Of a DNA stretch of 64,000 nucleotides, positions 13,701 through 25,700 are shown piece by piece. The DNA is from Prosapia bicincta (taxonomy: Eukaryota; Arthropoda; Insecta; Hemiptera; Cercopidae). The stretch lies in the NCBI GenBank assembly GCA_036971475.1, contig JBAIZL010000003.1, forward strand, positions 47,386,342-47,450,341, written 5' to 3'. The stretch's first letter is position 1. The number at the start of each line of letters is the position of its first letter. The position numbers and the translations under genes were made by a program. The notes under the pieces were generated by a model. It did not search any database and was not told the DNA's origin. It saw only the letters and a list, made by a program, of their open reading frames with translations.

Positions 13701-16700
13701 AAAATGTTTTGATCAAGTGTTTTACGTAGTTCTATATATTTTTTTTCAATTATGCTAGATTCAGTGTTTAAAAAAAATCTACAGTGGAATAAAATAAACT
13801 GACATGAAATATGCCCGCTAATTTTAACAAGTAGAAAACTAAGTTACAGAAATTCTACTACTGTACATAAAACTGTCCGGAATAGCATCAAAATTTGGTA
13901 AGTACAGTTTAATTATAGTGTTACAGAATTAGAATTACTTAATGTAATGATAGGCTTACATATTGTTCAGAACAAACAGTTGTGGCCATAATACAGTGAG
14001 TTCAATGCAGTACGGCTGTAGACTACATCGTGATTAAGCGTTCGGTTATTGTTATCGTTCGGTTATTGTTATCAAATATGCTTCTGACAAATATGATCAC
14101 AATAAGCGGCACCGACTGTAATACTAAAACCTTTGTTGCAAGTCGAGGAGTGATTACATAGATATAATACTAAAACCTTTGTTGCAAGTTGAGGAGAGAT
14201 TACATAGATATAATACTAAAACCTTTGTTGCAAGTTGAGGAGAGATTACATAGTTATAATACTAAAACCTTTGTTGCAGGTCAAGGACAAATTACATAGT
14301 TATAATACTAAAACCTTTGTTGGAGGTCGAGGGCAGATTACATAGATATATTACTAAAATCTTTGTTGCAAGTCAAGAACGGATTATATAGATATAATAC
14401 TAAAATCTTTGTTGGAGGTCGAGGGCAGATTACATAGATATAATACTAAAACCTTTGTTGCAGGTCAAGGACAAATTACATAGTTATAATACTAAAACCT
14501 TTGTTGGAGGTCGAGGGCAGATTACATAGATATATTACTAAAATCTTTGTTGCAAGTCAAAAACGGATTATATAGATATACTAAAACCTTTGTTGCAGGT
14601 TGAGGACAGATTACATAGGTGTAATACTAAAACCTTTGTTGGAGGTCGAGGGCAGATTACATAGATATATTACTAAAATCTTTGTTGCAAGTCAAAAACG
14701 GATTATATAGATATACTAAAACCTTTGTTGCAGGTTGAGGACAAATTACATAGATATAATACTAAAACCTTTGTTGCAGGTCAAGGACAAATTACATAGT
14801 TATAATACTAAAACCTTTGTTGGAGGTCGAGGGCAGATTACATAGATATATGACTAAAATCTTTGTTGCAAGTCAAAAACGGATTATATAGATATACTAA
14901 AACCTTTGTTGCAGGTTGAGGACAAATTACATAGATATAATACTAAAACCTTTGTTGCAGGTCAAGGACAAATTACATAGTTATAATACTAAAACCTTTG
15001 TTGGAGGTCGAGGGCAGATTACATAGATATATGACTAAAATCTTTGTTGCAAGTCAAAAACGGATTATATAGATATACTAAAACCTTTGTTGCAGGTTGA
15101 GGACAAATTACATAGATATAATACTAAAACCTTTGTTGCAGGTCAAGGACAAATTACATAGTTATAATACTAAAACCTTTGTTGGAGGTCGAGGGCAGAT
15201 TACATAGATATATTACTAAAATCTTTGTTGCAAGTCAAAAACGGATTATATAGATATACTAAAACCTTTGTTGCAAGTTGAGGAGAGATTACATAGTTAT
15301 AATACTAAAACCTTTGTTGCAGGTCAAGGACAAATTACATAGTTATAATACTAAAACCTTTGTTGGAGGTCGAGGGCATATTACATAGATATATTACTAA
15401 AATCTTTGTTGCAAGTCAAAAACGGATTATATAGATATACTAAAACCTTTGTTGCAAGTTGAGGAGAGATTACATAGTTATAATACTAAAACCTTTGTTG
15501 CAGGTCAAGGACAAATTACATAGTTATAATACTAAAACCTTTGTTGGAGGTCGAGGGCAGATTACATAGATATATTACTAAAATCTTTGTTGCAAGTCAA
15601 AAACGGATTATATAGATATACTAAAACCTTTGTTGCTGGTTGAGGACAAATTACATAGATATAATACTAAAACCTTTGTTGCAGGTCAAGGACAAATTAC
15701 ATAGATATAATACTAAAACCTTTGTTGCAGGTCGAGAACAGATTACATAGATTTATTGAAGAAGGACTTGATGACTTACTTTAGTTACAATGAGTTTCTT
15801 ATTGATAGACTTGTGCAGTTGTTCCCCCTTACAGAGCTCATGGACTTCCTAGAAGCTAGTGAAACTCAAAGGCCTTTAACCATCAGAACCAATAGCCTAA
15901 AGACTAGGAGGCGAGACCTTGCACAGGTAAATTGAAACTTATTGAACCAAAGTGTATTAAGTATAGACTTTGGCTGAATAAATTATATATATATAATTCA
16001 GATTTAATGGATTAGTTTGTAGACTGACATACTTTTAGTCAGAACCATTTAACTGTGCACTTGGCCTTAGATCGCAATGGGCTGGATGGGAAGTGGAGGG
16101 TTCAGTTGAGTCAGTATAAATGCTTTCCTACAAACATGATAAGGGCTCTAAAAACACATGACTTGCATGAGACGGACGATATAAGATAAATTCGATGATA
16201 AATTAGTTTCGGTATGAAATAAGAAACAATCTTGAAATATGTGTAGACATATCGGATGTAGAAGGATTCAATAATGGGGGCTAGGTCCTAGAAATTTTCC
16301 CCATTGGCACTCAAACCTAAGAATCGAACAAATGATATCTTAATTTTGATGAGTAACTCATTTTATTTTTTAAGAGAAATTGAAAAAAATTTAAATGATA
16401 ACCTATAATGTGTTCATAGATTTACTTGTGATTTAACATGTGTCACTAGAACATTAGATGTGTTTTAAAATAAAGAACTAAAATTTTCTACTGACAGTTT
16501 AGGGCGGTTTGTAAGGTTTTTGATTTAACAAAAAACAAGATATTCTTTTAAAAAGTATTTATATTTATTATCATAGTCTGCTTGTAAGTATATACACTTC
16601 CCTCATTTATGAGTCTATCTCTATTACCTATTCAAGAACTGTTAGTCCCATTGTCTACAAAATATTTGTTTACAAAAGTGTTAAATTTATCCCTCAAAAA

Positions 16701-19700
16701 TTCCTTTCTTCTGACTAACCTATAGATCATAAAAAGTCATTAGTTAGTAAACCTCATAAGGAGCTAGCCAAGCAGTTGAAAAATGTAATAATATGGATTT
16801 TTGACATGGTAACTGCTGATTTATAAGACTGTATTGTCTTTGTGAAATCAACATTTTTTTCTGAATTAAGTCATTTTCCTGCACAGCATATCGATGTCCC
16901 CTTGCATAAGTTCCTCTGTCAACTATTCCAGAAAACGGTCGCCATCATTTTTCTGACTGAATGAACGGCCTTTGTTTAATTTTGAACCAATTCTTTCACA
17001 GTCCACTGTTTTGATTGTGTTGTTTCTGAGATGTAATACTGTGTCCAAGTTTCATGTGCAGTAATTAATCAGTTCTGAAATTCTGATTTATTATGCTGGA
17101 ATTGTCTCAATGAGGCATTTCAAATGTTCATCTGAACATGTTTTTCATCAAATAAAAGAAAAACAATAATGGCGCCCAACATGTTATTAGCTTTTTTATT
17201 TTTAATATTTCAATCAATATGTAAAAACATGCTCTTTATGTATGTTCATAGTCTCTGTTAATTCTCTAACCCTAATTTAACTGTTGTTCAGTATTATTAT
17301 CATCAGCGGAATGATTTTCAAGCTATTTCAAATGTTCATTCTAATAGAGACCATGTTATACCAATTGAGCTTACTAAAATTTTACATTAGTGAGTGATTT
17401 TTGTGAGTTGCAATTCACAACATCCACATTGTCCTTAATACGTATAGGCATGTCTTCTTTCAAATACAAATATCTAGTGTCAACTCAATGCTTTATTTTC
17501 TGTCGATTCACAAAAAACTTGCAACGACACACTAAAAAGACTTTAACAACAAAATGGTTGAAATCATTGTTAGTGTAATTCAATCAGCGATGTTTGAGCA
17601 ACATTGAACTTGAAGTAATAAACTTCTCAGACTGCCCTTGTATGTAACTTTTTAAAGGAGCTATGATCATTCAATTTCGTTGAATCGAAATCCACTGAAA
17701 AATAAGTTCTCATTTAATTTTTTTTGTTTAATTAGCCATGTTAAAAAATTGAGCTTACTAAAATTTTACATTGGTGAGTGATTTTTGTGAGTCGCAATTC
17801 ACAACATCCATATCGTCCTTAATAGGTATAGACATGTCTTCTTTCAAATACAAATATCTAGTGTCAACTCAATGCTTTATTTTCTGTCTTTTCACAAAAA
17901 ACTTGCACTGGTTCACTAAAAAGACTTTAATAACAAAGTGGTTGAAATCATTGTTAGTGTAATTCAACCAGTGATGTGTGATTGAGCAACATTGGACCTG
18001 AAGTAATAAACTTCTCAGACTGCCGATGTATGTAACTTTTTAAAGGAGCTATGACCATTCAATTTGGTTGAATCAAAATCCATTGAAAAATAAGTTGTCA
18101 TTTAATTTTTTTTGTTTAATGATGGGGGAAAATTTGTACGTACAGTAAAAACTTGATAGTTTGGACTAACTGGGGCTGTGGCCCATCTTGATTATCAAAA
18201 ATTCTGGTTAGCCGGACTTGAAGGAAAAATTAAAAGAAAACATTAAAGTTACAGAAAAACTCCTTTGTATTTATCAGACAGAGTATTGTACACAGTATAT
18301 GAACGTACATATTGTACATACAATTACACTCCACTGTAATTTATTTTTTTGGTAAACGAATCTGTCAATTTTGGTTATTTAATTTTGTGAGCCACTTTTG
18401 TACTTTGTGATCCTGTAGTCTTTCACCACAAGACTCACAAAACATTCGTTCATTATTTGTTTATTTGTAGGTCTTGGACATTTGTATTGTTGCTTTAGAC
18501 TTTTTATGTACGTAACCGTGCTCTTGGCTTCACGTGTACTACCACTTCTGAAAACATGTTACATATTGAGAATGTCCAATACATCAATATTTTCTGCATC
18601 TGATATGTCCACACATATTTCAAGATTGTTTGTTATTTCTTATCGAAACTAATTTATCATTGAATTTAGCTGATATTGGCTGTCTCATGCAAGTCAGTGT
18701 TTTAACAGTCCTTATCATGTTTGTAGGAAAGTATTTATACTGATCCTCTACCTCCCGTCTCGCCTATCTCTTAAGATTAAGTGCATGGTTACATAGTTTG
18801 TACTATACTGTACTTATTTGATTTGTGTTATTTCTTAGTTTACTTCAAAATCATTCCTGGTCATCCGAAGATATGAGTTAACAGAGTACGACTTAGCAAG
18901 GTTCTACCATAGTGGAAAATCTTTGTTCAGAAGCAATCCTTTGAAACAAAAAGGGAAGCAGCAATATTTATAAATTGATTGTAACAGATATCATACCTCC
19001 TAGCCAAGGCTTGGTTCCTACAAGTTTCACTTATTTGAATTTTTATGTCCAAACAGGTCTCAACTCCATTTTGTTCTAATTATCAGGACATAGATGTATT
19101 TACAAGTAATTTTCAGAATTTTCTAAAAATAAAAATTCATAATTTACAGGCATTAATTGCAAGGGGAGTGAATCTAGACCCTGTTGGAAAATGGTCTAAA
19201 GTTGGTCTAGTCATCTTTAACTCCACAATTCCAATTGGTGCAACTCCCGAATACTTGGCGGGACACTATATATTACAGGTGAGGTAATTTAAAAATCTTT
19301 TACTTTGAAGTAGATTAGTATTTTTTTTTAAAGTTACTTTTTAAGACAGCATGTTGCAGAGAATATTTCAGAAATTCATTGTTAGATAGATTCAGAATTC
19401 TTGTTGTGTGACCTATTTATTTAGTCTGCTAGTTAGGTGTAAATAAAGGACCAGCCGATTCCTAAAATTTTTTATTTTGATGCTAAACTTTTTCTTCTAA
19501 TTCTCGATTCTTAAGTTGATTTCAGATTCTTTTAAGTTATATATGCCTACATAATGAATTTAGTTAACATCTTAGTCGTATAGTGAAACCTTTTACAAAT
19601 TCCATTTTAATTTATTAGGCTAAACAAAACATTGAACCTTCATTTATAAGTAGGAATTTCTGGAAGCATGACAAACATATCTGCTAGAAGTAATAATTTA

Positions 19701-22700
19701 TTTAAAATTACGAATGTTACCTTCAGTTCACAATCACAATATAACTTCAGTAATAGCCATTTCTGATTGTATATCGGGAGAAATTTTACCTACTTTTTCT
19801 TTGTGTTTTGTTTTTGACATCTGTAAAGCGGTGGCAGCCAGAGACAGGATGAGAGAGATAGAGAGAAAGAGTGTCGAGCCCGCTTGAGTGACTCAACTGA
19901 GATGTGTGATTGTCTTTGTTGTTGCGACATAAATAATGATAATATTTTTGTTAACTCAAATTGACAGTTGCTTTAGTCGTTTAATTCATTCATATCAACT
20001 AATACATAAATAAGACAATTTATTTAGTTGATAATTAATTATTTTCTCAATAAATTACAATGCAGATGTATTTTAATAGTTGACAAAAACATGGTGAATC
20101 GAAATAGGCTCTAGTTTGTATAGTTGTTATATTCATTGTACTATTATTTTAAGTTTTAAAACTCAAATAATTTCTAAACTGCATTATAAAGATAATGTTT
20201 AAGGGGGTTGCTGGTCTTCCTTCCTATGATTATAATAAAAAAAAAAAAAACGATTACCTAATGGAAGTGATTCGATGATTATTATCATCCCTTAGTGTCG
20301 AAGAACTGATCTTTGTATTCCTAACCTAATCCTACTTAACACGTTCGCTACAGCAATGTTAACAACCAACTGCCTCGCGTATGCACCATTTGGGGTAAAT
20401 AAAATGAACTGACGGCTTATATTTGCGACACTGAGTATTACTTATATTCCCCTGACAAATCAGTGGTCTATTTAAATGGCTTGATGTATTTGTATTGATT
20501 CACAGGCATGTCTGACATGAATGTGGGACATTTGGTTTCTCAGTTAGTCAAGGTCAATGACGTTAAAATACAGTTGGCATCTCTGTTCATACCTTTGTAC
20601 CACTGCACCAGTTATTGTTTTGAATAACCTGGTTTTACTATGTTTGAGCTTATATTCTGTGAGTGAAAGTATTTAGGATTCTAAAAGTATGTTCTCAATT
20701 CAAAAACAAAGGCATGTGTGTACTAACAGTGAAATTAAATGTGAGCTAGATAATAGTTACAGTGAAAATAAAATCTGTTCTTTATTTTCATCGTATAAAC
20801 AAAGTTAGTATATTCCAAGCTCTAATAGTAGTGATGATTCGAGTAGTAATTTTGATCTTTGATTTTTGTTTTACCGCACAAAGATTTGTGTGCTATAGAC
20901 TGACCAGTTCATATATGCGTCATCCCCAAAACACTAAAAACAATGGCAATAAAAAAATACATTCAATAAACATACGTATGAGGTCTTATGTAGTTTATGA
21001 CTTATTATAGTAACATTCCACTTTTAGTCCGTAATGAAGATCAGACCCACATTAACGCGGTCTGTGTGAAAAGATTGAATTTTTACTGTCAGTCTCTTGT
21101 GAAAAACCAGACTGTGCATATATGCGCTGCTCGGTTGGGAATGTGTTGAAAAGTTATTTATAACTGTACATTTTTATTATTGTTTGTTAGTATGTATTAT
21201 CTTTTGCTTAAAATATCACCAATGAAACTTTTCTGATAAAAAAAATTAATTAGTTGACAAACAGAATTAGGTTGCTTTTATTAATAGATTCTCGAGCATT
21301 TTTTCCTGTTAATTTGTTCCTTGTAAATAATTTTTTTAAAGAATATCAAGTATAAAATTTGTATAATACTAAAATTAGATATCGACATAAATGATCAAAT
21401 AAAGAGAAAAATATAGAAATAAAATATATGAAATTGGATTAGAAAATGGATATAAAAAAAAAACTATGGATAAATTACATAATAGCATAATAATCAAATA
21501 GAAAATTAACAATAACTTTGTAAATAATACAAAAGGAAAAATTTGGACAACTTTTGCATTCACTGGTAACGAAATAAACAAAATTACAAGATTATTTAAA
21601 CAAACAAATATACAAATTACTTACAAAACTGATAATACAATTAAAAATATAATAAACAATAACGATAATCAAAATAATATGCACGAAAGAAATGGTGTAT
21701 ATAATATAAAATGTCAAGGTTGTAACAAAATATATGTAGGACAAACAAAAAAAAATTAAAAGAAAGATACAAAGAACATTTAAATGCTTATATTAAACAA
21801 AACATACAAATCGAATTTGGCTAGTTATTTTATAAATAATGGACACAGATTTCCTGAAACAGAAAATATGAAATTAATAAAAGAATTAAACAAAGGGTTA
21901 AAGATGAATATGTGAAACATTAGAAATTTATTAATGTTAAAGACAGATTAATTGATGAACAAAAATTCAAGTGAGATCAAGGCACCAAACTATTTATAAG
22001 GTCATTGATGTTATGGGAAAAATTGCATTAAGTGCAATACTTATAAACATATGGTTGTTTGTAGTACATTTGATTTAATTTTTGTAAAAATATTTTGTTA
22101 CATAATTATTTTTCCTGAAGATGCTGGTAGTGTTTTATCGGCTTTGAATAGTTGTAAGCTTTGAATAATATAAGTATTAAAATTATTCTTGTTTTTGAAA
22201 TATTTTAAATTTATTAAAATTATATATATATATGTGGTATATTTTCACAGGGTGCTTCAAGTATGCTCCCTGTTATGGCCCTGGCACCTCAAGACAATGA
22301 GAAGATATTAGATATGTGTGCTGCTCCTGGGGGTAAAGCCTCACATATTGGTAAGTTAAGAGATGTTTGAGTGATCTTAGATTGGGAGATAAATATACCC
22401 TTATAAATATAAAACCGCTTTAAATAACTAAGATATTTAACTTTTTTCAGCGGCAGTTATGAAGAATACAGGTGTATTGTTCGCAAATGATGTTAATAAA
22501 GATAGGGCGAAAGCTATCGTAGGTAACTTCCATCGCTTGGGGATTATTAATTCAGTCGTCTGTTCATATGATGGGAGGAAGTTTTCACAGGTAAGGTAAT
22601 AGTGTTCTATTAATAACAGTTCTAATAGTTCTATTAAAAACAGTTTTTTTTTTTAAATTTTGGAAGATCAAGATTCTATCTCCTCACTCTCCCACCATTT

Positions 22701-25700
22701 TAGTGTAAAACATAGTTCTAGCAAGAATAATTAACACATTCGCTGCAGCTCGAAACAATTAAAACCTCCTCAGATCAATCAAAGAGCTCTTTGTAACTTT
22801 AAGACAATTATGATATCCGTTAAAAAAACATTTTTAAAATTAAAATAACCAAATAAAATTAATTTTGACTGTACCATACCTCAACATTGCTGAATGCAAC
22901 TGTATAGTTTTACTTTACATGGTTATATAAATATAATTAAATAAAGTCAGTTAAATAAATGATGTTAAAAGTGAAGTCCCCTCAATAGTGGAACAGTTTT
23001 AAAGTTAAATTCATTGTAGTCGTCTCCATAACAATTTTCACTTGGACCAGGTGTCTTTAAACTAGGAACACTAAAATACCCACCAATTCCAATTAAGCTC
23101 GGAGTAATAAAAACACAATAATACCAATAAAATTCAAAATAAAAACTTGTGCAAGAAATAACATTATGCACTGAACTCATGGCGAGAAAACTGACTGTTT
23201 CAGTAAGAAATAATTGAGTTGGCTTTTTGAGCTAGGGTTATAATAACTGACAAATAATTGCACATGAACTCACAAAATGTACTGGCCGTTAAAGTTTTGT
23301 AAGCGTAGTTCGTTTAGATAGGAGAAGTGAGTGGGGGGATATAGCCAGCTGTATAAGGGATGACTCATGTTTGATGGCTTCTTTTACTTCAGCTGTCATA
23401 GATAAGGGATCGTATCTATTATGATCGACTATTTTATGGTCTGTGGTCGGTGGAAAGCCCACAAGGAAACATCAAACCTTCCACCATGCTGGGGGTCACT
23501 CTTTTTTCCATTTCTTTCCTTAGAGTTTATTGGGGGGCAAATCTGAGTCATCAGCAAGCATAATTCCTTAGCAGGCTAGAGACCCATGGTGAATATTTAC
23601 ATAGCGTCTGTTTAATCCGCAGATTAAAAAAGTTAGAATTAAAACCACGAGGGGCGGTAAACCCTATTGTTAACAAGGTTACTCTGGATTGCGTAATTTA
23701 CTCGGCAACTTGTCTTTCAAAGGTCCTTTCCATGTAATCAAACGTTTCAAAGAAATTAGCCTGAATTCGCCTAAGTTCCATAACAATTCCTTCCGGAATC
23801 TCATTTTCATTTAACACACTTTTCACTTGCTCTAAGTCAGTAATAATGTTCTTTAATTTTGCCAAATAGTAGTCAGTATTAATTTCCATTTTGAAATGTT
23901 CGAAAATTTGCAAATATAAAATTTCAAAAAAATTTTAAATTTATAAATATTTTAAGTATTTTGAGTGGACTGTATATAAATTATCGTGAAACATTTAAAA
24001 CCATTTATAGCTGAAATAATTCAACAAATGTTTAATTTGGTTACAAAGGAACCACGTGGTCACTAATACAATTATCGTGAAATTTAAAAGAAAAACCATA
24101 GGTCGCTGAAATAATTCAAATAATCCGGTCCGGTGGGGACCAATGTTTAATCCGCAGATTAAAAAGTTAGAATTAAAACCACGAGGGGCGGTAAACCCTA
24201 TTGTTAACAAGGTTACTCTGGATTGCGTAATTTACGTTAATATTTAACATAGCAAGTTTAAGCACTGTTCTGAGCAAAACCGAGTCATTTAACAATAAAA
24301 ACGCAACGACACTGAATTTAATACAAATAAATTATAAATTGTTCATATTCCTTAACTACGCACTTACCCTAGGTAAGAAGTGATGCAACGTTGGAATCGA
24401 GGTGAAGTCTCCACAGTACTGTGGTCGTCTTAGGCAGCATAGAAGTCTAGAAGGCGATCAAGCAACTAAAAACTCAATTGAAATTATGAGTAAACGTAAA
24501 AGTTAAGATTACAAAGCACTTAGTTTATTGCCGCGAGTCCACGCACTAAGATTGCGCAACCGGCGAAATCGGGCGACACTTTGACTAAACGGCGAAAAAT
24601 ATACAGTTTAAAATGTTCATCAACGCGGTCCGAACCTTACGCACAATTAACGAACGAAAGCGGTACTTTAAATTGTCTGAAACAAAGCCCATGCGGATTG
24701 AGCGTCGCGGTTAGCATAGGACTGCACTATTCGAGGGTCAGAACGCTTCTTCTTTTTGTGCTGAAGCGGAAAGTACTTAGAATAAAGATGGGAGTGGGGG
24801 TGCGTAGCGTTCATCCAGAAAAAATCAATACTTGTTCCCAATATCGATTAGCAGGTCAGAGATCACGTGACCAATACGTCACGGCACAGCTGTTAGGTAG
24901 ATCAAAGCAAATTCAAACTTCGAGCGCTGACTCGAACAGCGTCCAAGAGATTAAACACTGCAGACATAGGAACATATGGACAGTCCTACAAAGGATAATA
25001 TGCCTCTAAAAGACAGGATAGGAGAAAATTTGTACATCATGTAAGCATTTAAACAAATGTTTATGTTTATTTTAGGAATGAACTGTGGCATTGCATTTTG
25101 TACTATTCCATATTTTAAAAAAGCTTAGTTCCCATCTTTATACTATGTGCTCAAAAATAAATAGTTCTGAAACTTATTCAGCTGTAGATTGAATAATGCA
25201 AAACCATCAAGAATGGTACGATTGTTGGGTGAAATTGAGCTCATATAGAACATTTTTATAGCTGAGTCTAACCGATTTAGCTTCTTTTTACTTGTATGTG
25301 TTTTTAAAACTATGTAAATAAAATAAAATCTTCTAACTGTTTCAGTACTATTTATTTTGTGACAAATGGTATAATTGCTTAAAATCAGTGAATCCAAACA
25401 AATCATAAATTTTAACTCATAGTGTTTTGTTCAGTATGTATATGATGTATGGTCATGTTACTATTTCTTCAAGTACTCACATCTAGTACCTCATTTGATG
25501 AATCTGGCACTTAGAAGGGTCGACCTTTAGACGTCAGACACTCCCGCTCTGCTTTAGCATGGAGAGAGCTTACTTTGAGCTGGTGTACTTTGTCACCACC
25601 TTAGTATCTTTGCTCACCGCCTACTTGATTGTTGAACACTTGTTGTAGTGTACAAAGTGAGACACTTCGGTGACGATGCTTCGAATATGTCGTTGATAAA

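Noticed and set aside
11400..15752. CRISPR-like array
   Set aside because: Units are contiguous without variable spacers, the genome is eukaryotic with introns, and the unit is explained as a splice junction.
17171..17181. TGGCGCCCAAC, which looks like a tRNA-Lys primer-binding site of an LTR retroelement
   Set aside because: No LTR, gag or pol sequence was seen around it, so an isolated 11-base match is not enough.
24581..25009. 142-codon open frame
   Set aside because: Composition is not protein-like and there is no motif. It lies in a GC-richer inserted block where stops are rarer.
24142..25009. Complete LTR retrotransposon
   Set aside because: The direct repeats are only 92 bp, and no PBS, polypurine tract, RT or integrase was found.
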